Program-made: the position numbers and the translations under genes
Notes under the pieces: model-generated
Told to the model about the DNA's origin: nothing
The model's database searches: none
What the model saw: only the letters and a program-made list of their open reading frames with translations
Shown: piece by piece, positions 1-5,709 of the stretch
Layout of the letters: each line of letters begins with the position of its first letter
Numbering within the stretch: position 1 is the first letter of the stretch
Origin: Lentisphaeria bacterium UBA1724
GTDB taxonomy: Bacteria; Verrucomicrobiota; Lentisphaeria; Oligosphaerales; Oligosphaeraceae
Reading direction: 5' to 3'
NCBI GenBank assembly: GCA_002315885.1
Contig: DCIO01000018.1
Span: 7,170 to 14,734, forward strand
DNA length: 7,565 bases

Positions 1-26
1 GCAAGACTCTTAGGCAAGACTCTTAA
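1..26. repeat. 13-bp tandem repeat, two copies at window edge
   Basis: Two adjacent copies of GCAAGACTCTTA followed by G or A (1-13 and 14-26). The array is cut by the left window edge, so the true copy number is unknown. It lies in the non-coding stretch upstream of the glycoside-hydrolase-like gene and is one of several short-period arrays in this window. Confidence 0.7.
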
Positions 27-165
27 ACAAAAACCGAATTATCCCTTTGGTCCCTTTTGCCCTTAAACTCCTTTTTAGAATCTAGATTTCATCAACATGT
101 TCCTCTATCTCATCCGACTTTTCGGAAAGAGAAAGTAGTTTTCACCTCAATTTCAGAACTTCACC
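27..165. other. AT-rich intergenic leader upstream of the hydrolase-like gene
   Basis: No gene is supported here. Bases 43-70 hold a degenerate pyrimidine-rich run (CCCTTTGGTCCCTTTTGCCC, then TTAAACTCC) that resembles the 9-bp TTGGGTCYC array at 4447-4482, including a shared CCCTTAAA end. TAGAAT at 76-81 is a possible -10 hexamer, but no good -35 sits at the right distance. An in-frame TAG at 136-138 closes the reading frame upstream of the ATG at 166, and no Shine-Dalgarno motif precedes that ATG. Confidence 0.4.
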
Positions 166-2004
166 ATGAGACATCGTTACTTCGGATATCGGTCCTTTGA
201 ACCCGAGTATGAGACCATGAAAGAGATGCGTAAACGTGGCATTGACACGGTTACCATCATGGTCTCGAACAACACAAATTTCATGGGGGCGCCATATACG
301 CGCTACCAACCCACCTGGATTTGGAATCACGAATACGATTTCACTCTCTTTGACAAGAATATCCAGGACGTGACCGAGGCGGTGCCCGATGTGAAACTGA
401 ATGTGGTCATCGACCTGAACCCACCCTCCTGGTGGATGCCCATGCTTCCAGGGCGGGATGTCTACAACGAATTCGGACGACTGGCGCCATTGAAGGAGTA
501 TCGCGAGGACGTGTGCGACTACTTGAAAGCGTTGTTGACTCACGCCATGGAACACTATCCCACGCGCTTCCTGAATTTCTTCATCATGGGGGGGCGGACC
601 ACGGAGTGGTTCGATTGCTCTTATGGCGCAGAAAGCATGGCACGCATTGAGGCCTGGGACAAGTGGCGTGCCGAACGTGGATTGGAGAAATGCGACATCC
701 CAGGCTATTCCGTGCGGTATTCCGGGGTGCCGGAATCCGATGGGCTACTGCGTACTCCCGCAACCCACAAATTGGCGCTGGAGTATTTGAAATTCAACAG
801 CGAGGTCTCCTTGGAGACCGTGGGACTTTTCTGCAAGACTGCCCGAGCGTGCCTACCCAGAGAGGTCGGCGTCGGCATCACCTACGGCTATCTCTTCGAA
901 TTGGCATGGTGTTTTTCAAAGGCCAGCTGGGGGCAATTGGAATACGAGCGACTCTTTGACATGCCGGAAGTGGATTTGGGGCTGTCGCCCATTTCCTATG
1001 GTCCGACCCAGCGCGGCATGGGCGGCTCTCCCATGGCAATGATTCCCCTGGAAACCATGAAAGTACGGGGAAAACTGCCCGCTCTGTCCATCGACACCAC
1101 CACCTTCACTAGCCGTTTCCCAGCCGCCCCCGGCAAAGGCGGCGCGGTCAAGATCTGCGGACGGACGGTGGAATGGAATACCCCCGACGAAGTGCGCGCG
1201 GGGTTGCGACGGGATATGTGCTATATGCTCATCAATGGTTCCGCCGTGTGGAATTTCGATATGTGGGGCGGGTGGTTTGACAGCGATGCCGCACGGGAGA
1301 CCCTGGAGGCAAACAAGAAAATCTGGGATGCGGAAGCGAATCTGCCCATGGAGGACGATAACGAGGTCATCATGGTCGGCGATCCCGAGAATGTCTACTA
1401 CATCAACGACAGCCATCCACTCTGCGACCAGTTCCTGACGCCCGTGCGACGCGCATTGGCACTGGCAGGCGGAATGTACACCACGGCCAGTTTCAATGAC
1501 CTGGAGAAGATGGACTTGTCCCGCACAAAGTTGCTCATCCTCTGCCATCCCTTCGATCTGGACAACGGGAAATTGGAAAAAATCCGCAAATACGCAGAGG
1601 GACGGACGATTTTGTGGCTTTACGCTCCCGGCATCATCCACAACGGCAAGTGGGATCCCGAAAATATGCAGTCGCTGGCAGGCGTTCCCTTCGGCTTTGC
1701 GGAAATCTTCTACAACGGGAATTACGTCTTCATGCCCAAGCCAAACGAGGTCACAGTAGAACAGCTACGGGAAATCGAGAAGCACGCAGGAGTGCACTGC
1801 TGGTGCGATACGCCACTGCCCGTCTACGCAAATGGCAGATTCGCGGCAATCCATATTGCAAGCGCACAAACCGTCACTCTGAATCTTCCCAAGAAGTGTG
1901 CTTGCGTAACCGAACTCTACTCGGGTAAGACATATACGGATGTGGAGCATATCGAAATCCACACGGAAAAACCCGACACACTCCTATTCAGGTATAATGC
2001 GTAA
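166..2004 (+). CDS. Glycoside-hydrolase-like protein with beta-galactosidase-type trimerisation domain
   Basis: The 612-residue product has the layout of GH42-like proteins common in Lentisphaerae and Verrucomicrobia. Residues about 1-370 look like a TIM barrel. They include GGRTTEWFD (142-150), where E147 is the candidate acid/base, and NFDMWGGWFD (363-372), a hallmark I recall from these proteins. Residues about 400-510 resemble the Rossmann-like trimerisation domain, with LLILCHPFDL and TILWLYAPGII followed by ENMQSLAGV. Residues about 555-610 form a short C-terminal beta domain with LPKKCACVTELYSGKTY. No signal peptide is visible, so it probably acts in the cytosol on imported oligosaccharides. 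The start is the first ATG after an in-frame stop at 136-138, and it lacks a Shine-Dalgarno site. A Glu nucleophile is not obvious: the LPALSIDTTTFT stretch (304-315) offers only D310. Substrate and exact GH family are unknown, and a non-catalytic role is possible. Confidence 0.75.
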   Translation: MRHRYFGYRSFEPEYETMKEMRKRGIDTVTIMVSNNTNFMGAPYTRYQPTWIWNHEYDFTLFDKNIQDVTEAVPDVKLNVVIDLNPPSWWMPMLPGRDVYNEFGRLAPLKEYREDVCDYLKALLTHAMEHYPTRFLNFFIMGGRTTEWFDCSYGAESMARIEAWDKWRAERGLEKCDIPGYSVRYSGVPESDGLLRTPATHKLALEYLKFNSEVSLETVGLFCKTARACLPREVGVGITYGYLFELAWCFSKASWGQLEYERLFDMPEVDLGLSPISYGPTQRGMGGSPMAMIPLETMKVRGKLPALSIDTTTFTSRFPAAPGKGGAVKICGRTVEWNTPDEVRAGLRRDMCYMLINGSAVWNFDMWGGWFDSDAARETLEANKKIWDAEANLPMEDDNEVIMVGDPENVYYINDSHPLCDQFLTPVRRALALAGGMYTTASFNDLEKMDLSRTKLLILCHPFDLDNGKLEKIRKYAEGRTILWLYAPGIIHNGKWDPENMQSLAGVPFGFAEIFYNGNYVFMPKPNEVTVEQLREIEKHAGVHCWCDTPLPVYANGRFAAIHIASAQTVTLNLPKKCACVTELYSGKTYTDVEHIEIHTEKPDTLLFRYNA

Positions 2005-2008
2005 TGCG
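1995..2008. repeat. Heptad repeat TAATGCG x2 spanning the stop codon
   Basis: TAATGCG occurs at 1995-2001 and again at 2002-2008. The TAA of the second copy is the stop codon of the hydrolase-like gene. It belongs to the set of 7-bp repeats found at several gene ends in this window. Confidence 0.55.
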
Positions 2009-2092
2009 GAAAGGCTGACGGCAGATTCCATTCCGGGGAGGAGCATGTAACAACGGGAACGCCGTCGCCCTCCCTCCCCCGAATTCCGCATT
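2003..2092 (+). repeat. Imperfect nested inverted repeat after the hydrolase-like gene
   Basis: AATGCGGAA (2003-2011) is exactly complementary to TTCCGCATT (2084-2092). Inside these, CGGGGAG (2034-2040) can pair with CTCCCCCG (2074-2081) with a bulge. A GACGGC/GCCGTC pair (2017-2022 and 2061-2066) is an alternative inner fold. TTTT follows at 2098-2101. It could be a weak transcription end or an mRNA-stabilising fold between this gene and butyrate kinase; the sequence does not decide. Confidence 0.35.
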
Positions 2093-2101
2093 CCGAATTT
2101 T
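2081..2101. repeat. Heptad repeat upstream of butyrate kinase
   Basis: Three 7-base units follow each other: GAATTCC, GCATTCC and GAATTTT. The last is decayed. They lie 22 bases before the butyrate kinase ATG. Confidence 0.45.
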
Positions 2102-2122
2102 CCCAGAAATTATATTATCTCC

Positions 2123-3235
2123 ATGGACAAGATTTTCAGAATATTGGTCATCAATCCCGGTTCCACTTCCACCAAGGTCAGCCTCTTCGAAAACGAGAAA
2201 TCTCGCTTTGAGAAGAGCGTCTTCCATGATGCGAGTGTCCTGCTGACCTTCAAGCACGTCAACGACCAACTGCCCTTCCGATACGGCATCATCCTGGGCA
2301 TGCTGCAGGAAGAAGGCATCGACCCCGCATCCATCGATGCCTTTGTAGGCCGTGGCGGCAGCGCGCATACCCAACCCGGCGGACTGACCATTATCGACCA
2401 GAAGCTCTATGACGACACAGTGGCAGGCGTCGGCGGTTCCGAACACGCCGCCAAACTAGGCGTGATGATTGCCTGGAAGATGTCCCAGGAATACCACAGG
2501 CCCGCGTACACCCTCAATCCTACCAATGTGGACGAGTATTGTGACTTGGCGCGCCTCACCGGCATCAAGGGACTCTACCGCACTGCCCACGCCCATGTCC
2601 TCAACCAGAAGGCCGTAGCCACGGCACACGCTCAAAAACTGGGCAAGAAATACGACGAATGCAATTTCATCGTGGCACATATCGATGGCGGCATCACTGT
2701 CACCGCACACGAGCACGGCCAGATGGTGGATGGGAATATGGGTTCCGATGGCGAAGGCCCCTTCACCCCCACACGCATCGGCTACGTCCCCGTCCTGCAG
2801 CTCCTGGACTACATCGAAACCCACTCCGTGGCGGACGTCCGCCTGAAATGTTCCCGTTCTGGCGGCCTAGTGGAATACTTCGGCACCTCCAATGCGGATC
2901 CCATCCATGCCCTCGTGGACCAGGGGAACAAGAAGGCGACGCTGGTCTGGAATACCATGATATACCAAATCGCCAAGATGGTGGGCGAAATGGCCGCAGT
3001 CCTCTGCGGAAAGGTGGACGCAATCCTCCTGACGGGGGGGCTGGTGCGCTTTGATGACGTCATCGAAGGCATCCGCAAACGCTGCGGTTTCATCGCCCCC
3101 ATCGCTGTCTATCCCGGAGAGATGGAACAGGAGGCTTTGGCTCTTCCTGCCCTACAGGCCCTCCGCGGCGAAATCACCCCGCGTCAATACTCAGGACACA
3201 ACGTGTGGGACGGCTTCGGCGACCTGGGGCTATAG
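2123..3235 (+). CDS. buk: Butyrate kinase
   Basis: The 370-residue protein is an ASKHA-fold acyl kinase of the acetate/butyrate kinase family. It interconverts butyryl phosphate plus ADP with butyrate plus ATP in the cytosol, the ATP-yielding last step of butyrate fermentation. It may also use branched-chain acyl phosphates. Visible motifs are NPGSTSTK (11-18, phosphate 1), GRGG (77-80), AHVLNQKAVATAHA (157-170), HIDGGITVTAH (186-196, phosphate 2), DGEGPFTPTR (209-218) and LTGGLV (303-308, adenosine region). PGEMEQEALA (331-340) is typical of butyrate rather than acetate kinase. It is slightly longer than the usual 355 or so residues. The ATG at 2123 places NPGSTSTK at the normal distance from the N-terminus; no Shine-Dalgarno site precedes it. 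No ptb partner gene is in the window, and the 118-base gap to the upstream gene makes co-transcription uncertain. Confidence 0.93.
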   Translation: MDKIFRILVINPGSTSTKVSLFENEKSRFEKSVFHDASVLLTFKHVNDQLPFRYGIILGMLQEEGIDPASIDAFVGRGGSAHTQPGGLTIIDQKLYDDTVAGVGGSEHAAKLGVMIAWKMSQEYHRPAYTLNPTNVDEYCDLARLTGIKGLYRTAHAHVLNQKAVATAHAQKLGKKYDECNFIVAHIDGGITVTAHEHGQMVDGNMGSDGEGPFTPTRIGYVPVLQLLDYIETHSVADVRLKCSRSGGLVEYFGTSNADPIHALVDQGNKKATLVWNTMIYQIAKMVGEMAAVLCGKVDAILLTGGLVRFDDVIEGIRKRCGFIAPIAVYPGEMEQEALALPALQALRGEITPRQYSGHNVWDGFGDLGL

Positions 3236-3268
3236 CAACCGCCAAGGGAGCATCCTGGCAACCGCCAA
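3235..3268. repeat. 11-bp direct repeat at the butyrate kinase stop
   Basis: GCAACCGCCAA occurs at 3235-3245 and 3258-3268, 23 bases apart start to start. The first copy begins on the last base of the buk stop codon. The second lies in the transposase-like remnant. It may be a duplication scar or chance. Confidence 0.5.
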
Positions 3269-3326
3269 CGCCACCGGCCTCAATCGCCGCACCGTCAAGA
3301 AATATCTGGAAGCACCACAGCCATGA
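3240..3326 (+). pseudogene. Remnant of an IS21 IstA-type transposase helix-turn-helix
   Basis: The frame starting at 3240 and ending in TGA at 3324-3326 reads GSILATANATGLNRRTVKKYL followed by EAPQP, after RQ. This matches the N-terminal helix-turn-helix pattern of IS21-family IstA proteins as I recall it: S-I-x-x-x-A-x-x-x-G-[LI]-x-R-x-T-V-[RK]-K-Y-L-x-x-P. There is no start codon, because the frame runs in out of phase from the 3' end of butyrate kinase, whose TAG is at 3233-3235. No DDE catalytic domain, IstB gene or clear terminal repeat is present. I read it as a fragment of about 28 codons left by a decayed insertion. It could instead be a trace of another DNA-binding protein, or chance. 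Confidence 0.45.
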
Positions 3327-3398
3327 CGACTCCAGTGCCCAAAAACTGGCCGAGATGATTGGCTAGAGATACCCCTTCCCACCCAATACCACAAAATC

Positions 3399-3403
3399 AA
3401 GGA
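3399..3403 (+). promoter_or_regulatory. Shine-Dalgarno site that fixes the esterase start
   Basis: AAGGA lies six bases before ATG 3410. This supports 3410 over an in-frame TTG at 3359, whose 17-residue extension has no such site and no conserved look. Confidence 0.75.
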
Positions 3404-3409
3404 AATACC

Positions 3410-4330
3410 ATGACCGAAATTCGTAAATTTGCATTGAGAATGGACGCACCAAGTGATGTCCCCGAAGCCGAACACGTCTGGCCCGAAGGCGTGGCGAGTT
3501 ACGAACCAGAAGCCAACAACGACGACGCTCCCCAGGAGCGAGGTGAAATCTACCACGACCGCTTCGTCTTCAATATCCGCGTGCCGAAATTCTACGCATT
3601 CCCCGCACCGAAAGAAAACAACACCGGCAAGGCAATCGTCATTTGCCCTGGTGGCGGTTACTGCGGCGTCTCCTTCGACCGGGAGGGCTGCGAAGTCGCC
3701 CGCTTCTTCAATAGCCTGGGCATCTCCGCATTCGTCTTGAGATACAGAATTCCCATGCCAGACGGGCGTCTTGGACTCCTGAAAGACGGCCCGCTCTCCG
3801 ATGCGCTACGGACCATCCGCATCGTCCGCTCCCGCGCCGCGCAATACGGCATCGATCCAGAAAAAGTCGGCATCATGGGCTTCTCTTCAGGCGGGCATGT
3901 AGCAGCCACCGCTTCCACGCTCTACGACACCCTGGAAGATCCCAACCCCGCCCTGAACACCATCTCCGCAAGGCCCTCTTTCGCCATTCTCATCTATCCC
4001 GTGATCTCACTCTACGAGGGATACTGTCATCAGGGCTCCCGGCATAATCTCCTGGGAGCAGCGCCATCCTTCGACCTGATGAAGAAATACTCCCCGGAAC
4101 GGCAGGTCACCAAGGAGACCCCGCCCACCTACATCAGCCTCACCGAAGACGATGAGGTTCAACCACTCAACTCACTGAACTACTACAAGGCACTCCTGGA
4201 ACACCAGGTCCCCGCAGAACTCCATATCTATACCGAGGGAGGACACGGTTACGGCCTGAGAAGCACCGGCATCGGCGTCGATGCCTGGCCCGATAATCTG
4301 GCCAAGTGGCTACAACGAGGAGAGAAATAA
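3410..4330 (+). CDS. Alpha/beta-hydrolase esterase, acetyl-xylan-esterase-like
   Basis: The 306-residue protein has the alpha/beta-hydrolase pattern of carbohydrate esterases often labelled acetyl xylan esterase, BD-FAE-like or XynB-like. The oxyanion-hole motif is CPGGGY (79-84). The nucleophile elbow is G157-F-S-S-G161 with S159 as nucleophile. The acid is D248 (or D247) in LTEDDEVQPLNS, and the base is H279 in EGGHGYGL. All three catalytic residues are present, so it should be active. The expected role is removal of acetyl or similar ester groups from oligosaccharides. No signal peptide is seen, so a cytosolic role on imported sugars is likely, which suits the hydrolase-like gene upstream. 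It lies 174 bases after butyrate kinase, across the transposase-like remnant, so it may have its own promoter, though none is clear. The exact substrate cannot be read from sequence. Confidence 0.88.
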   Translation: MTEIRKFALRMDAPSDVPEAEHVWPEGVASYEPEANNDDAPQERGEIYHDRFVFNIRVPKFYAFPAPKENNTGKAIVICPGGGYCGVSFDREGCEVARFFNSLGISAFVLRYRIPMPDGRLGLLKDGPLSDALRTIRIVRSRAAQYGIDPEKVGIMGFSSGGHVAATASTLYDTLEDPNPALNTISARPSFAILIYPVISLYEGYCHQGSRHNLLGAAPSFDLMKKYSPERQVTKETPPTYISLTEDDEVQPLNSLNYYKALLEHQVPAELHIYTEGGHGYGLRSTGIGVDAWPDNLAKWLQRGEK

Positions 4331-4349
4331 TTCTCAATTCTCAATTTTT
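4329..4349. repeat. Heptad repeat AATTCTC at the esterase stop
   Basis: AATTCTC (4329-4335), AATTCTC (4336-4342) and a decayed AATTTTT (4343-4349) start inside the TAA stop codon (4328-4330). The unit is nearly the reverse complement of the CGAGAAT array at 4541-4582. Confidence 0.65.
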
Positions 4350-4388
4350 TGTAAGGAGGGGAGGTTTCCCCCTTGCCCCCTCTTCTCC

Positions 4389-4402
4389 AATGCTCAATGC
4401 TC
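4389..4402. repeat. Heptad repeat AATGCTC x2
   Basis: Two perfect adjacent copies of AATGCTC, one base different from the AATTCTC unit about 50 bases upstream. Confidence 0.55.
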
Positions 4403-4446
4403 GCAAGGGAATTTACTGGACTATCTCCCAAGCAAAGAAATTTTCC

Positions 4447-4482
4447 TTGGGTCTCTTGGGTCCCTTGGGTCTCTTGGGTCCC
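4447..4482. repeat. 9-bp tandem repeat TTGGGTCYC x4
   Basis: Four units alternate TTGGGTCTC and TTGGGTCCC (starts 4447, 4456, 4465, 4474), so the array is also two perfect copies of an 18-base unit. A degenerate relative lies at 43-70. The array sits in the convergent gap between the esterase and the prepilin-like gene, just beyond the T-tract of the prepilin terminator. Confidence 0.85.
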
Positions 4483-4484
4483 TT

Positions 4485-4523
4485 AAAAGCAAAAACGGGT
4501 GCGCGGCACACGCCACGCACCCG
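4485..4523 (-). terminator. Rho-independent terminator of the prepilin-like gene
   Basis: CGGGTGCG (4496-4503) pairs perfectly with CGCACCCG (4516-4523). After one mismatch, GGC (4505-4507) pairs with GCC (4512-4514) around an ACAC loop. On the - strand the hairpin is followed by TTTTTGCTTTT (complement of 4485-4495), as an intrinsic terminator requires. It lies 63 bases beyond the stop codon of the prepilin-like gene. It lacks a T-tract on the + side, so it should mainly stop leftward transcription. Confidence 0.8.
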
Positions 4524-4540
4524 CCCGCATTCATCTCAAT

Positions 4541-4582
4541 CGAGAATCAAGAATCGAGAGTCAAGAATCCAGAATCGAGAAT
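4541..4582. repeat. Heptad repeat CNAGAAT x6
   Basis: Six consecutive 7-base units: CGAGAAT, CAAGAAT, CGAGAGT, CAAGAAT, CCAGAAT, CGAGAAT. On the - strand they read ATTCTNG and begin four bases after the prepilin-like stop codon, so they lie in its 3' untranslated region between stop and terminator. Confidence 0.88.
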
Positions 4583-4586
4583 CACC

Positions 4587-5444
4587 CTATCGGTTCAGAT
4601 CGCCGCCCAGGACGTTCAGGTTGGGGTACCAGTAGAAGTCGAAGATGTATCCCTTGCTCTTGTTGTTGACGATCTTGGAGGAGGCAACAGGCTCCACATG
4701 ACCATCGCCAAATGCGAAGTTACAGGCCTGGCTGTGTCGGACATAGAATGCCTTGACTTCGGGCAGGCGGAAGAAGGAGTTGGGCAGCATAATGATGGTG
4801 GTGTAGCGGTTGCCACCGTAGATGGGTGCGCGGGTACCATCCACGTAGGTCACGAAGATGGATGCGTACTTGACGGAGCTGATGCGGTGCCAGGTAGAGG
4901 AGAGGTTGTTGTCGCCTTCGTCAGTCTGCGCCTGCCATTTGTAGCCAGCATTATTGTATGCGGTGCTGTAGAAGCTGCTACCCGCATTGGCCTGATAGGA
5001 GATGTTACCCATCACGCGATCATCGGCGCCGGAAGAGGGGCAAATCAGGGTCTTGTGCCAGCTGGACTGGTCGGCGCCGGTGCCACTGGCTGTCTGCTGC
5101 ATGTATGCCGCGGGATCCTTGGTCATCCAGTCCTTACCGCTCATGGGAGCACCAGGAATGAGCGGATTCAGGGTGAACCAGGTATAGCAGTTGGTGCCGT
5201 CAATCACAGTGCCGCAATAACTGATATTCGGACTGTTGACATCGAAGATGTGGGGGGGCAGATAGTCATCATTGTCATTGCAGTAGAGCAACTGGCCCAA
5301 CTGAATCTGCTTCATGTTGTTCACACAGGAAATGGCACGGGCCTTCTCACGTGCCTTGGACAGGGCGGGCAGGAGCATGGCGGCCAAAATGGCGATGATG
5401 GCGATGACGACCAACAATTCAATCAGGGTAAAAGACTTCTTCAT
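4587..5444 (-). CDS. Prepilin-type protein with H-X9-DG motif (type II pseudopilin-like)
   Basis: The 285-residue protein begins MKKS then FTLIELLVVIAIIAILAAML, the class III prepilin leader and hydrophobic helix. Prepilin peptidase should cut between S4 and F5, with the conserved Glu at E9 (+5). The -1 residue is Ser, not the usual Gly. A polar helix follows (KAREKARAISCVNNMKQIQL, 30-49), then a large Cys- and aromatic-containing globular part. Near the C-terminus, H237 and D247-G248 form the H-X9-DG motif in the run RHSQACNFAFGDGHVEP. Such proteins occur as large paralogous sets in Lentisphaerae and Planctomycetes and are thought to be exported or assembled by type II secretion or pilus machinery; the function of most is unknown. 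No other secretion gene is nearby. AAGGA lies 10 bases before the ATG, a -35/-10 candidate is upstream and a strong terminator downstream, so it looks like a single-gene transcript diverging from galE. Confidence 0.92.
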   Translation of the reverse strand: MKKSFTLIELLVVIAIIAILAAMLLPALSKAREKARAISCVNNMKQIQLGQLLYCNDNDDYLPPHIFDVNSPNISYCGTVIDGTNCYTWFTLNPLIPGAPMSGKDWMTKDPAAYMQQTASGTGADQSSWHKTLICPSSGADDRVMGNISYQANAGSSFYSTAYNNAGYKWQAQTDEGDNNLSSTWHRISSVKYASIFVTYVDGTRAPIYGGNRYTTIIMLPNSFFRLPEVKAFYVRHSQACNFAFGDGHVEPVASSKIVNNKSKGYIFDFYWYPNLNVLGGDLNR

Positions 5445-5454
5445 TTGGGGAATT

Positions 5455-5459
5455 TCCTT
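5455..5459 (-). promoter_or_regulatory. Shine-Dalgarno site of the prepilin-like gene
   Basis: AAGGA on the - strand ends 10 bases before the ATG at 5442-5444. It is one of only two clear Shine-Dalgarno sites among the six genes here. Confidence 0.6.
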
Positions 5460-5496
5460 GGGTTGAGAGAGACTTGCTTTTGTCGAACGTTATGAT

Positions 5497-5524
5497 TTTT
5501 TAGGAATTTGTGGTATTATGGCAA
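5497..5524 (-). promoter_or_regulatory. Candidate sigma-70-type promoter of the prepilin-like gene
   Basis: On the - strand, TTGCCA (5519-5524, five of six to TTGACA) is followed after 16 bases by TAAAAA (5497-5502, four of six to TATAAT). This would give a 5' untranslated region of about 45 bases. TCATAA at 5490-5495 is an alternative -10. The surrounding 265-base gap is strongly AT-rich and separates two divergent genes, as expected for a promoter region. I found no convincing matching promoter for galE. Confidence 0.35.
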
Positions 5525-5585
5525 CCTTTTTGATATTTTTCAAGTCCAAAGTCGAAAAAAAGAGAGAGAAATTATCCGGCACGCA

Positions 5586-5600
5586 ACAACGCCCCGTTGT
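5586..5600. promoter_or_regulatory. Short palindrome in the divergent promoter region
   Basis: ACAACG and CGTTGT are perfect inverted arms of six bases around CCC. It is a GC-richer island in an AT-rich gap between the prepilin-like gene and galE. It could be an operator or a small mRNA hairpin in the galE leader; no known regulator site is recognised. Confidence 0.25.
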
Positions 5601-5709
5601 CGTCGATGGAAATGACTTGAAAAACTGTCTAAAGACAATACCTTTAGTTTTTTACGTTTGCAATTCTTTTATCTCGCCCAAAACATCGAATTTTAGGATT
5701 TACTCAATC

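Noticed and set aside
97..138. 13-codon leader peptide upstream of the hydrolase-like gene
   Set aside because: It has no Shine-Dalgarno site, no run of regulatory codons and no attenuator-like hairpin pair after it; it is probably chance.
3301..3366. Continuation of the transposase-like fragment in the +1 frame to TAG near 3366
   Set aside because: The frame reads on as DDSSAQKLAEMIG, but nothing in it recalls IstA or another family, so it was not added to the pseudogene.
3359..3409. Earlier TTG start of the esterase
   Set aside because: It has no Shine-Dalgarno site, whereas AAGGA lies six bases before ATG 3410; the extension is low in family-like features.
4352..4359. Perfect Shine-Dalgarno-like TAAGGAGG in the convergent gap
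   Set aside because: The nearest ATG is 30 bases away in a frame that translates the tandem repeats; no plausible gene follows. It may be part of a purine/pyrimidine stem (AAGGAGGG against CCCCCTT) without a T-tract.
4541..4582. CRISPR array
   Set aside because: The units are 7 bases with no spacers, so this is a simple tandem repeat.
4281..5495. 404-codon open frame on + across the prepilin-like gene
   Set aside because: It is the antisense shadow of a gene with unmistakable prepilin leader and H-X9-DG motif, and it runs through the tandem repeats and terminator.
5518..5709. 64-residue N-terminal extension of GalE from an in-frame ATG at 5518
   Set aside because: It is AT-rich, overlaps the candidate prepilin promoter, has no GalE similarity, and the glycine-rich NAD motif is correctly placed from the ATG at 5710.
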